Shown here: positions 1 through 6,877 of the stretch, piece after piece
Layout: every line of letters begins with the position of its first letter
How positions within the stretch are numbered: the stretch's first letter is position 1
NCBI GenBank assembly: GCA_002786025.1
Contig: NHNW01000142.1
Span: forward strand, 1-11,193
Direction of reading: 5' to 3'
Source of the DNA: Zasmidium citrigriseum
Lineage: Eukaryota > Ascomycota > Dothideomycetes > Mycosphaerellales > Mycosphaerellaceae
Length of the DNA: 11,193 bases
The notes under the pieces: generated by a model
What the model saw: only the letters and a program-made list of their open reading frames with translations
Told to the model about the DNA's origin: nothing
The model's database searches: none
Position numbers and translations under genes: made by a program

Positions 1-112
1 CTAACCCTAACCCTAACCCTAACCCTAACCCTAACCCTAACCCTAACCCTAACCCTAACCCTAACCCTAACCCTAACCCTAACCCTAACCCTAACCCTAA
101 CCCTAACCCTAA
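1..112. repeat. Terminal telomere tract, (CCCTAA)n
   Basis: About 18.7 perfect tandem copies of the six-base unit CCCTAA, beginning at the first base of the window. The C-rich strand reads 5' to 3' inward, so the chromosome end lies to the left and the matching G-rich strand is TTAGGG, the type found in most filamentous fungi and in vertebrates. No copy deviates until the extra A at about 113. The unit has no CpA or TpG on either strand, so it offers no target to the process that has altered the rest of the window. Confidence 0.98.
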
Positions 113-148
113 ACCCTATAACCCTAAACCCTATAACCCTAACCCTAG
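107..148. repeat. Degenerate telomeric variant repeats
   Basis: Inside the perfect tract the repeats turn irregular. A 15-base unit made of CCCTAAA plus CCCTATAA occurs twice head to tail (107-121 and 122-136), followed by one standard CCCTAA and a final CCCTAG. Variant units at the inner edge of a telomere are usual, because this part is copied by replication rather than renewed by telomerase. The duplicated 15-mer suggests local slippage or recombination of an older end. CCCTATAA could be CCCTACAA after CpA-to-TpA change, but that is inference. Confidence 0.9.
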
Positions 149-1019
149 AGCGATAGAGGACTATAGGTCGTAATCCTAACGAAGCGGTTATCTATAAAGA
201 CGGTATACCTAGCTACTAGGTCGTAGTAGTTAACTCTAGTAATACGTAGGTGGAAATTATACTCTAAGGTATCGTACTCTTAATTAAGCGGCTATACGAC
301 GATAGGACGCTACTTATAGAGGAGATCGTATCCTTAGATAAGGATTACGACCTCTATAGGGAGGTTCTTTAGAGAAGCTATAGCGATTAGGGGATACGAT
401 AGGATAGAAAGTACGACGTAGCGCTTATAGGGTTCTTATACCTAATATAGCTCTAAACGACTTATTACTATTAAGGCGAACTATAGCGAAAATAATCGTA
501 GGGTTTATATAGAATACTAATCGATTCTCTAGTTAAATAGAGAGGTAGTATAGACTTATAGGTAGGGTAAGATTAGGAGAGGACGTATAAGCCTTAGAAA
601 TCCCTAGAATAGGGGATAACGCGGAGTAATCCTTAACGGATTCGCGTTAACTTTAGTACGGCTTTATAAGCTTTAGTATATATCGGGTATATAACGACGA
701 GTAACTACTAAACGATAGTACTCTAAAGCGCTACTAAAATTCCTAGGTATAGTCTTCTCTATTATAGTCTATACTAGTATATAATCGAGGTAGTAGTAGT
801 TAGGTTAGAGGCGCGAAAGATAATATTATAATCCTTATTACTTATATACTATAAGGCGCTATAGTTATCAATAGGCTAGTTAGCTTCGCTATATACTAGC
901 TTAAGAAAGTATAGGCTTATCCCTAATATAACGCTCCTATTTAGGCTTTAGAGATCTAGATTTAACGCTACTATCTACGCTATAGGATAGATAATACTTG
1001 TAACTAACTACGACGCCTA
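149..1019. other. RIP-mutated subtelomeric DNA with no gene recognised
   Basis: About 870 bases next to the telomere. The frames I read (mainly + frame 3, 408-818) carry TAA or TAG at roughly one codon in ten, the rate this composition gives by chance, so I cannot support a coding relic. I recognised no counterpart of this stretch elsewhere in the window. Only three CpA/TpG sites remain (TG at 251, CA at 869, TG at 999). Many telomere-adjacent fungal regions hold a decayed RecQ-like helicase gene; I looked for such motifs and saw none I could defend. Confidence 0.6.
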
Positions 1020-1053
1020 TTATATAAGGTAGGAATATCCCTACCTTATATAA
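1020..1053. repeat. 34-bp palindrome, copy 1
   Basis: Near-perfect inverted repeat centred between 1036 and 1037, with half-arm TTATATAAGGTAGG and a central AATAT. One position pair in 17 fails to match. It is one of five copies in the window sharing the consensus half-arm GTTAYRTAAGGTAGGG. It lies outside both Y repeats, so the palindrome disperses independently of Y. It may be a very short terminal-inverted-repeat element, the fused ends of one, or a protein-binding site. Confidence 0.8.
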
Positions 1054-1110
1054 CCTCTTCCTTTACTCGTTAGCTCTACTTTTAGAGGCGACTCTACTAC
1101 TCTAATATAA

Positions 1111-1458
1111 CGACTAATAGAAATAGGAGTAGAGCGGTTAAACTCTATATAAGGTTACTATATACTTAGAGACGTAGGAGATACTATAAGTAAAGACTCC
1201 TATATTAAGAGAGCTAGGATCTATAAGTATCTTATATAAAGGAGGAGAAAAAGTAGTTATAGTAAGTTTTTCTCTACTTTATTCTATAGCTAATATATAG
1301 AGGACTAGCCTTACTATCTTAATTATAGAACCCTAGCTAAGGTATTAGTAATTAAGAATCTATTCTATACTTATAGTTCTTTACTACCTCTAAGAATAGG
1401 GAAAGTACTACCTATAGCTAGAGGACGTAATATACTAAGGGATATTAAAGGTAGTAGG
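1111..1458 (+). pseudogene. Possible RIP-destroyed coding remnant, unidentified
   Basis: In + frame 1 this 116-codon stretch has only four in-frame stops (1150, 1237, 1291, 1306), against about eleven expected from the composition, and ends in a 50-codon stop-free run (1309-1458). All four stops are TAA or TAG, which RIP makes from Gln or Trp codons, so a former reading frame is possible. The conceptual product is rich in Leu, Ile, Arg and Lys with no motif I recognise. After 1459 stops return to background density. A run this long is expected several times by chance over six frames of an 11-kb window, so the call is weak. I do not assign a function or a start codon. Confidence 0.2.
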
Positions 1459-1633
1459 TAGGTATTTAACTATTACTATTCTATACTATAGGCTACTAAA
1501 CCTAGGCTACTATAATAGATACTAAGTAAATATAACCTCCGCTTTAGGTAGAGAGTAGGATAAGTTATATAAGTAAACTATTAAAAAGGAGATAGAGTAA
1601 AAGGATAGAAGGTAATAGATAGAGTAAAAGTAT
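1459..1633. other. RIP-mutated DNA between the weak coding trace and the tRNA-like relic
   Basis: Stops resume at background density in frame 1. An A/G-rich patch at about 1562-1630 reads as Lys/Glu-rich in frame 2, but this is a composition effect and I do not call it a gene. The A4 at 1626-1629 is the minus-strand T4 that follows the tRNA-like relic next door. Confidence 0.5.
1626..1629 (-). terminator. Short T4 Pol III-type terminator after tRNA-like copy 3
   Basis: AAAA on the + strand is TTTT on the minus strand, four bases beyond the discriminator of the inverted tRNA-like relic. Four Ts is the minimum usual Pol III stop signal. By itself the run is too short to mean much; its position is what supports it. 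Confidence 0.4.
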
Positions 1634-1796
1634 TAGCTAGTATAGGAGTCGAACCTATACTTTTAGGACTCTATCGTACTCCTCGATTATTAGATAGTTA
1701 ACTCTAAAGGGAGCCTAAGAGTATAGGGACGCTTAGTAGATATCTATTTAGAGGAGACTTTATAGGCCTAACGTCCTACTACTAGACTAACTAGCC
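1634..1796 (-). pseudogene. Intron-bearing tRNA-like relic, copy 3 (inverted)
   Basis: Read on the minus strand this forms a tRNA cloverleaf interrupted once. The 5' acceptor GGCTAGT (1796-1790) pairs with 3' ACTAGCT (1641-1635), seven pairs with one G-T wobble. The D stem GTCT/GGAC is paired. The anticodon stem TAGGC/TCCTA has four pairs plus a mismatch at 31:39. The loop is CTATAAA, the variable loop 5 nt, and the T arm is perfect (ATAGG, loop TTCGACT, CCTAT). A 90-nt insert (1758-1669) sits at the usual tRNA intron place, leaving about 73 nt. The loop would read anticodon GTA (Tyr) if its TA was once TG, but identity is uncertain. The T loop keeps CG here where copies 1 and 2 have TA. The wobble at the end of the stem is explained by RIP of a former CCA. 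TTTT follows 4 nt later. Confidence 0.6.
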
Positions 1797-1924
1797 CTAT
1801 AGAGGTATAGCCTCTAATTAGCTAGATAGTAGATAGGAGAGTAGTAGGCTCTATATAGAGAGAAATAGCTTATAGGGGAGGTCTTAAAAGTTAAAATATA
1901 GGAGAAGAGAGCCTATAGGCGAGT
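1797..1924. other. RIP-mutated DNA, nothing recognised
   Basis: Short unassigned stretch upstream (minus-strand sense) of tRNA-like copy 3 and before the direct repeat at 1925. No repeat partner or structure was found. Confidence 0.5.
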
Positions 1925-1985
1925 AGGGGTAAGTAAGTTAAGTTTACCTACTTACGCTATAATAGTAATACTAAAGATTTTCGAC
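1925..1985 (+). repeat. Direct repeat flanking X copy 1, left member
   Basis: The core TTTACCTACTTACGCTATAA at 1944-1963, followed by TAGTAATACT, recurs in recognisable form at about 4326-4365, just beyond the right end of X copy 1. The two members are in the same orientation, and upstream G/A-rich sequence is also loosely shared. They could be the ends of X copy 1, a target-site-like duplication too long for most transposons, or parts of a larger tandem unit. Confidence 0.55.
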
Positions 1986-1996
1986 GTCTAAGATAT

Positions 1997-2361
1997 AGGT
2001 AAGGATTACTTACTTACTATTTCCTAGTCGTACTTAAGGTATCTAACTATTTAAACCTAGGTAAAATAAACTTACTTACCCTATATTAGCTATACTTAAG
2101 GTATCTAGCTTTTTAGTCGAGAATAAAATAGACTTAGCTAGCGTATATTTAGGAAGCTAGAGATAGGGAGGGAGTTTAATATAGGTAAAGTAAACTTACC
2201 TACTCTATATTTATTCTAGTAGTAATATCTAGGAGTTAGAGTATACGTAAAGGAAGCTTACCTATTATATATTTAGATAGAGGTAGAGTAAGCTTACCTA
2301 TTATACTTTAGCTACGCTAGAGATATCTACTAGTTAGGACGTAGGTAAAGGATACTTACCT
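1997..2361. repeat. Cluster of short TAGGTAA/TTACCTA inverted repeats
   Basis: At least five imperfect copies of a roughly 20-base inverted repeat, arms close to TAGGTAA and TTACCTA around a 4-7 base A/G-rich spacer, recur at about 1997, 2061, 2182, 2247, 2282 and 2341. Spacing varies between about 35 and 120 bases. The same motif appears in X copy 2 at 6270 as a perfect version and near 6465 as a decayed one. Each could form a small hairpin or bind a dimeric protein. Function is unknown. Confidence 0.6.
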
Positions 2362-2387
2362 ATTATACTTTAGCTACGCTAGAGATA
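2293..2387 (+). repeat. 62-bp tandem repeat with identical 33-bp core
   Basis: A 33-base block beginning CTTACCTATTATACTTTAGC is identical at 2293-2325 and 2355-2387, giving a period of 62. Absence of any difference between the copies, in a region otherwise riddled with transitions, suggests that this duplication arose after the mutation had ended or was homogenised by recombination. Confidence 0.85.
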
Positions 2388-2783
2388 ATATAGCTATAGG
2401 ATTATATAAGGCCCTCCCTTAAGTAATATAGCTACCTCTATATCCTTTAAAGGGTACTTAAGGCTAAGGTAAGATATAACTATATACTCTAGAAAGAGAA
2501 GAGGGTTAACTATACTACTTATAATCTCTTATCCTAGATTAGAATAGTCTAAAATAAACGAGGTAAGAGAACCTATCTATAGTAGATCCTTAAAGAGGTA
2601 AACTATCTTATAACTAGAAGACTATAAGTAAAAGTAAGGGGACGTATATACTATAACCCTAAAATAGTTACTATATATATAGAGCGTCCTCTAGCCGCTA
2701 CTACTATCTCGGAGACCTAAAGATTACTACCTAAGTATTAATATAGAGACTAGATTTACTATCTTCTAATAATTAAAACTATT

Positions 2784-2940
2784 AGCTAGTTAGTCTAGTA
2801 GTTATAATATCCTATCTATAAGGCTTTACTAAGTAGAGGGTTAAGTAATAAATAGGTTAGTAGAAAGTCCCTAATCGTAGAGAAGCTTTAGTAGGCTACT
2901 AGGCTCTAGGAAGATATAGGTTTAATTCCTATACTAGCTA
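2784..2940 (+). pseudogene. Intron-bearing tRNA-like relic, copy 1
   Basis: Acceptor strands AGCTAGT (2784-2790) and ACTAGCT (2933-2939) pair at all seven positions. A D-arm-like stretch TAGTCTAGTAGTTAT matches the Pol III A box in style. The anticodon arm is CCTAT (2811-2815), loop CTATAAG, then an 83-nt insert (2823-2905), then CTAGG (2906-2910): four pairs with a mismatch at 31:39. The variable loop AAGAT is followed by a perfect T stem ATAGG/CCTAT around TTTAATT, a mutated TTCGAAT-type B box. Without the insert the length is 74, standard for a tRNA. The D stem is poorly paired (GTCT/AATA). RIP explains several defects: the 5' TTAGCTAGT was probably TTGGCTAGT. The loop fits anticodon GTA (Tyr) before TG-to-TA change; Tyr tRNAs normally carry introns, though this insert is long. 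Copy 2 has exactly the same overall length. Confidence 0.65.
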
Positions 2941-2946
2941 GTATTC

Positions 2947-2966
2947 TTTTTTTTTTTTTTTTTTTT
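2947..2966 (+). terminator. T20 tract, Pol III-type terminator after tRNA-like copy 1
   Basis: Twenty consecutive Ts begin six bases beyond the discriminator of tRNA-like copy 1. Pol III stops in T4 or longer, so position and length fit a strong terminator. A T run contains no RIP target, so it can survive. The same place in X copy 2 has TTTCTTTTTTTTT. A tract of this length could also be a retroposed poly-A tail on the other strand; its coupling to the T arm in both copies favours the terminator reading. Confidence 0.6.
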
Positions 2967-3233
2967 AGCTAGGTTTTAGCCTTAGTCTTTTTCTTTAAGA
3001 ATTATAAGTTAGATACTCTCCTTACTATAACCTTTCTAGTATATCTATACTTAATATTTACTATACTTAACTACTCTAAATTATAAAGGGTATTCTTTTT
3101 AAGTAATCTTAATAGATTAGATAGAGTAATAGAATAAGATAAGTTAATATAGACTATTTTAGATTATTTAGGATTATAGATCTCTAAAGGTCTATACCTC
3201 TAGTATAGTAAGTAGCCCTAAAGTATCTCGAAA

Positions 3234-3995
3234 CGCGTCTAAAGACTTAGAGCGCTATCTTAAAGGCTTTTAGGATAGTTTAAATAGTTAGTAAATTATT
3301 ATAAACTATTATTAACTATTCTTAAGCGGCTTAGAACGCTTCTAAAGGCTATCTTAAAGGCCTTAGAGATATTATAAATTATTAAGAATTATTAGATAAT
3401 ATTAGAGATCGTTCTAAAGCGTCTTTAAATACTTCTAAAGGCTTATAGCCCTATCTTAGAGGCCTATAAGATATTTAACTTTAACTTAATATTATTATTA
3501 ATTGTTATAAATCGTTATTAATTACTTCTAAAGGCTTATAGCGCGATTTTAGTAGCTTAAAGGCGGTTTTAAGTTATTATAAATCGTTATAAATTACTTC
3601 TAGAGGCTTATAGCGCTATCTTAGAGGCTTAAAGGATATTTAAAAGTATTATAATATTATTATAGATTATTATAAATCGTTATAATATCGTTATAATATT
3701 ATTATAGATTATTATAAGTTATTATAAATTATTATAATATTATAGTAATACTATTATAAATTACTTCTAAATACTTATAGCGTTATCCTCGAGGCCTTAA
3801 GGATATTTTAAGCCGTTCTTAAATTATTATAGACTATTATAAAACGTTATAAATAGCTTCTAAAGGCTCGTAGCGCTATTATAGAGGTATAAAGGATAGT
3901 TTAAATCGTTTTAAACTCGTTAGAAATCGTTAGAAATTATTATTAAGTACTTCTAAAGGTTTATACTACTATATTAGAGGTAGAAAGGATATTTT
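3234..3995 (+). repeat. Degenerate minisatellite, 93-bp period
   Basis: Units open with ACTTCTAAAGGCTTATAGCG, continue with a CTATCTTAGAGG-like block and GGATATTT, then a T/A-rich filler containing TATAAATCGTTA. Unit starts: about 3234, 3338, 3431, 3524, 3596, 3763, 3856 and 3949. The spacings are 104, 93, 93, 72, 167, 93 and 93, so 93 bp is the base period, with one short unit and one nearly doubled by expansion of the T/A filler (about 3640-3760). The block sits inside X copy 1 and accounts for most of its extra length over copy 2. Confidence 0.85.
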
Positions 3996-4225
3996 CAATT
4001 ATTTTAATATTGTTCTAAATCGTTTATAAACGTTTAAAATTATTTAGAGATAGTTCTAAGCGCTTCTAATAGTTAGTATTAGATACTATAGGCTTTTTAG
4101 CGCTCTACTATAGCCTTTAGAAATAGTATAAGTTAGTTTAAATAGGTTCGTTACGTTATAAATCGTTATAAAACATTAGAATCTACTATAAATTATTCTA
4201 GAACGATTTTAATAGTATATAATAG
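3996..4225 (+). repeat. Right end of X copy 1
   Basis: A unique-looking block after the satellite, with GCTTCTAATAG, TAGATACTATAG and a CTAGAACGATTTTAATAG-like tail, has a recognisable partner at 7560-7730. Three of the few surviving CpA/TpG sites are here (3996, 4011, 4174). Confidence 0.65.
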
Positions 4226-4317
4226 TTACTAAAGGTTAGACTCTAGATAGTAGGTAATAGTTTATAGAAGGGCCCTAAAGATATTAAACTTTTAGATATA
4301 AGATTCTATAGAGGAGT

Positions 4318-4385
4318 ATAGGTAGGTTTATACTATACGCCTACTTACGCTATAGTAGTAATACTTTATATTTTTAGTATCTTAG
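4318..4385 (+). repeat. Direct repeat flanking X copy 1, right member
   Basis: Partner of 1925-1985. It contains CTACTTACGCTATAGTAGTA (4341-4360), against CTACTTACGCTATAATAGTA at the left member, in the same orientation. It starts about 100 bases beyond the estimated right end of X copy 1. Confidence 0.55.
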
Positions 4386-4392
4386 GTATATA

Positions 4393-4404
4393 CTAAACCC
4401 TAAC
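4393..4404. repeat. Short interstitial telomere-like sequence
   Basis: CTAAACCCTAAC, two telomeric units of which one has an extra A, in the same orientation as the terminal tract. It lies just beyond the right flank of X copy 1. Only 12 bases, so chance in this T/A- and C-run-rich sequence is possible. Confidence 0.4.
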
Positions 4405-4480
4405 TAGAATAATAGGGTAGTTAGGAATCTAGTATATTATTAAGACTAAGGTATTATATTAGATTAAAGTAAGCCTAGTA

Positions 4481-4502
4481 GGCTAGACTAATATATCTAG
4501 CC
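4481..4502. repeat. Small perfect hairpin, GGCTAGA/TCTAGCC
   Basis: Seven-base perfect arms at 4481-4487 and 4496-4502 with an 8-base loop. The arms resemble the acceptor strands of the tRNA-like relics (GGCTAGT), but there is no D arm or T arm around them, so I do not call it a fourth relic. Confidence 0.5.
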
Positions 4503-5451
4503 CTATATAGGTCTAAAACTCTAGAAAAGGTATTTAAGATAGAGGGATAGAGGTATAATATACCTATAAGGGTAGGTATTACTATAGGTTTATATATATC
4601 CTACTCTAGTAAAGAAGGGATTTAATTTCCTAAACCCTTAAGAGAAAGGGAATACTTTAGAGTTAAAAGAGCTTCTTTATATAAAAAGGTATCCCTTTTC
4701 TAATAGAGATCCCTAAACTAAGTAGAATCCTAGTAGGCTAAGAAAAGAACTATAGTAGTAGTATTATAGTAGTATAGTAGTAGTTTAAAAGAAAGAAAGA
4801 AAAAGGTCTTAATTTAATATAGTAGTAGAAGTACTTAAATACTTAAACGGATACTTCTAGTTTAACTAAGTATCTTATAGGTAGAGTAGACCTTCTTAAT
4901 AATAAACTACTTATTAATACCTAATAGACCTAAACGTCCTTTTAGAGGTATATTAGTAGCCTATTATTAGAAAGATCTACCCTACTTATAAGATAAATAA
5001 GATAAACTACTTAGCTAACCTACCTAAACTTATATACGAGTATATCTACTACTATATCTAATTAGACGATAATAATTCTAGTATATATAAATAGCCTAAT
5101 ATAGTATAGTTATAATAGACTATATATCCTAAATCCTAAATTTAAGCTAAATAGTTCTATTAAGTAGTATAAGATAGATTTCGTATAGCTCTCTTACCTA
5201 TACGTCCTTATAGATATAAGAAGTTTAACGTTAACGTTAGAAGCGATATTAATATTATAGATAATATTACCTTTAGGGGTATACTATATCCTTACTAATA
5301 TATCGACTAGAGGTACTCCTACTATTATAGGAGGGGACTACTAATAGATTAGAATACTTACTAAACTTAGCTATATATAGCTCGAGGTATTATTAAGTCT
5401 AGGATATCCTTATACTAATCTACTATAAAGGCTTTATATAGTAAAATTTAA

Positions 5452-5485
5452 TTACGTAAGGTAGGGATATCCCTACCTTATATAA
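5452..5485. repeat. 34-bp palindrome, copy 2 (in Y copy 1)
   Basis: Centred on GATATC (5466-5471), with perfect inner arms AAGGTAGGGATATCCCTACC and TT/AA ends. The only mismatches are a CG (5455-5456) facing AT, exactly the CG-to-TA exchange seen between other copies. Corresponds to palindrome copy 5 in Y copy 2. Confidence 0.85.
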
Positions 5486-5792
5486 CTATCTAGAGTATTA
5501 AAGGACCTTATACTATAAGACTATTTACTACTCTATAGTAAAGGCCTTATATACTAGTCTATTTCCTATCTAACTAATTAAAGTATAATATAGTCTTTCT
5601 AGCCTATCTATCTAGGCTACGCGATTTAAGACTACCTTCTAGGCCTATATATAGTATATCCTTAAAGTAAGAGCGTAGTAAGAGTATATAAGCTAGGGAT
5701 ATCTTCCCTTATCTAATTAGGTATTTAGGCTTATTCTACTTCTATAGTATAGTTAGTAATAACTATAGTTTAACTCCTAGGCCTAGTATTAT

Positions 5793-5827
5793 AGTATTTC
5801 CTAGACTAATACTAGGAAGGAAATACT
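5793..5827. repeat. Hairpin in Y, copy 1
   Basis: Perfect 10-base arms AGTATTTCCT (5793-5802) and AGGAAATACT (5818-5827) around a 15-base loop. At the matching place in Y copy 2 (about 10646-10676) the arms survive as ATATTTTCTC and a GGAGAAGATAT-like partner, so the pairing potential is partly kept. It may be a processed-structure relic or chance in low-complexity sequence. Confidence 0.55.
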
Positions 5828-6240
5828 ACTACTTTTTTTATCTAGACTTAAGGTAGTAGTCTAGAAACTTCTAACTCTATCTTTTTTTTTTCTTATAATA
5901 TATCTCTTTATCTAGTATAATAGCTAGACTTATATTAGGTAGTATTTTTCTTACGTAAGTTAAAGTTATAGGCTTATCTATAGTTTATTTTAAGGTTTAT
6001 ATTATTTAAAGGCTACGAACTAAAGTAAAATAGAGGATTTACTCTAGATAAAAGTACGTATTATATAGAATTAATATATATTACTTAAAACCTATATATT
6101 AAAGGGTTTAATTTTAATAAGAATAGGACTACTATAAATAAAGAATCTAGCTAAAGTATTTATATAATATAAAGTATTTAACGAAAGGTATAAAGTAAGT
6201 TAGATAGTAGGTTCTATAGTCTAGGATATCCTTACTTAGA

Positions 6241-6251
6241 GGGTTAGGGTT
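6241..6251. repeat. Short interstitial telomere-like sequence between Y and X
   Basis: GGGTTAGGGTT, almost two units of the G-rich telomere strand, opposite in orientation to the terminal tract. It falls exactly in the gap between the end of Y copy 1 and the start of X copy 2. It may mark an old junction with a chromosome end; eleven bases do not prove this. Confidence 0.45.
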
Positions 6252-6269
6252 CCCTAGGTAGCTTTTACT

Positions 6270-6292
6270 ATAGGTAAGAATTTCTTACCTAT
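6270..6292. repeat. Perfect 11-bp inverted repeat with 1-base centre
   Basis: Arms ATAGGTAAGAA (6270-6280) and TTCTTACCTAT (6282-6292) around T6281, followed at once by CTTTTTTT. It is the best-preserved member of the TAGGTAA/TTACCTA family and marks the left edge of X copy 2; the matching spot in X copy 1 (1997) is decayed. A hairpin followed by a T run resembles a terminator, but I have no transcript to attach to it. Confidence 0.75.
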
Positions 6293-6713
6293 CTTTTTTT
6301 TATAGTACTCGAGATATCTAGCTATTTAAACCTTAGTAAAATAAACCTACCTTCCCCTTATTAGCTATACTAAAGGTATCTAGCCTTATAGATATTAATA
6401 AGATAAACTCGATTTATATACGTAAGGTAGGCTAGAGATATAAGGCTCCTAGACTAGGACGTAGGTAAAATAATCTTAACTCCTATACTTTTACTATAGT
6501 AGAGAGCTCTACTAGTTTAGGCGTAAGTAAAGAAACCTTCCCTATTATATAGTACTTACTTTAATTACGCTTAGGATAGTATAAGAGTAGGACTATATAA
6601 GGTCCTTACCTAAGGGATATAGCTACCTCTATATAGTATAGAGGGACTAAAAGTCGAGGTAAGGTATAACTATATATCCTTAAGTAGGTATAATTCTTAT
6701 AATTAAAGCTATA

Positions 6714-6870
6714 GCCTAGTTACTCTAGTACTTATAACGCTCTATCTTTAAGGCTATTACTAGGATCGAGAGTTAGGTAAACTAGGTAGTAGATAGGTCC
6801 TAAGCGCCTAAGAAGCTTAGGAGGCTCCTATAATATTAGGGAGGTATAAGTTTAATTCCTACTCTAGCTA
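6714..6870 (+). pseudogene. Intron-bearing tRNA-like relic, copy 2 (most decayed)
   Basis: Collinear with 2784-2940 and the same 157 bases long. A-box-like TTACTCTAGTACTTATAA, an anticodon arm TCTAT (6741-6745) with TTAGG (6836-6840), giving four pairs including a T-G wobble and again a mismatch at 31:39, a 5-nt variable loop GAGGT, a T loop TTTAATT and a closing TCTAGCTA. The acceptor stem is down to four Watson-Crick pairs plus one wobble, and the T stem to three of five pairs. The anticodon loop reads CTTTAAG, so its TTA differs from copies 1 and 3. The insert at the intron place is 83 nt. Called mainly by homology to copy 1. Confidence 0.5.
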
Positions 6871-6877
6871 GAATTCC

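Larger units (their letters stand above)
1995..4225 (+). repeat. Subtelomeric repeat X, copy 1 (about 2.2 kb)
   Basis: Diverged direct repeat partner of 6268-7730. Shared landmarks occur in the same order: a TAGGTAA-type inverted repeat (1997 and 6270), a block ending in TATTTAAACC (2049 and 6322), a T/A-rich block with GCTACCTCTATAT (2430 and 6622), the tRNA-like relic (2784 and 6714), a poly-T tract, a ligand-free T/A block, and a terminal block with CTTCTAATAG followed by GATACTATAG (4054 and 7564). Copy 1 is about 770 bases longer because of a satellite expansion between 3234 and 3995. Boundaries are estimated by eye and good to about 30 bases. The order of parts suggests a non-coding subtelomeric unit, not a classical transposon: I see no terminal inverted repeats and no coding frame. 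Confidence 0.75.
4386..5413. other. RIP-mutated DNA between X copy 1 and Y copy 1
   Basis: No gene is supported. It contains a telomere-like 12-mer at 4393-4404, a small hairpin at 4481-4502, and simple ATAGTAGTAGT-like runs at 4748-4790. The + frame 1 has stop-free runs of 33 codons (4960-5058) and 41 codons (5173-5295), with dense stops between them (5092-5170). The first reads with an F-box-like flavour (Leu-Pro followed by Ile/Tyr-rich residues), but the match is too short to call. The 12-base palindrome AACGTTAACGTT at 5227-5238 preserves two CpG sites. No CpA or TpG remains in the whole stretch. Confidence 0.5.
5414..6235 (+). repeat. Subtelomeric repeat Y, copy 1 (about 0.82 kb)
   Basis: Direct repeat partner of 10268-11095. 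The two stay collinear over the whole length, with long identical words such as AAAGTATAATATAGTCTTTC, CTAGCCTATCTATCTAG, TAATTAGGTATTTAGGCTTA and CTTACGTAAGTTA, with only small indels. Most differences are transitions, many as CG-against-TA pairs. Landmarks in order: a palindrome (5452-5485), a TACGCGATTTAA block, a hairpin (5793-5827), a T7 tract, a CTTACGTAAG palindrome (5951-5960), and a run ending AAAGGTATAAAGTAA. No coding frame is apparent. It abuts X copy 2 with about 30 bases between them. Confidence 0.85.

Noticed and set aside
408..818. A long stretch in + frame 3 that reads as a plausible protein if stops are taken as Gln/Trp
   Set aside because: About 13 stops in 137 codons, which is the background rate for this composition; any frame looks plausible when all stops are excused.
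841..905. GGCTAGTTAGCTT followed by ACTAGCTTA, resembling tRNA acceptor strands
   Set aside because: The arms are only about 30 bases apart and there is no T arm or D arm between them.
149..1019. Telomere-linked RecQ-type helicase relic
   Set aside because: Expected from other fungi, but I could find no helicase motif even when allowing CpA-to-TpA changes.
1502..1880. A + frame 2 reading, Lys/Glu-rich then Leu-rich, spanning the inverted tRNA-like relic
   Set aside because: The stem pairings of the relic on the minus strand explain the conserved parts better, and the Lys/Glu-rich part follows from local A/G bias.
3234..3995. CRISPR-like regular spacing
   Set aside because: The 93-bp units are degenerate over their whole length with no short exact repeat plus unique spacer, and the context is a eukaryotic telomere.
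4960..5058. F-box-like reading in + frame 1
   Set aside because: Only 33 codons, with few diagnostic residues, and dense stops follow until 5170; runs of this length are expected by chance.
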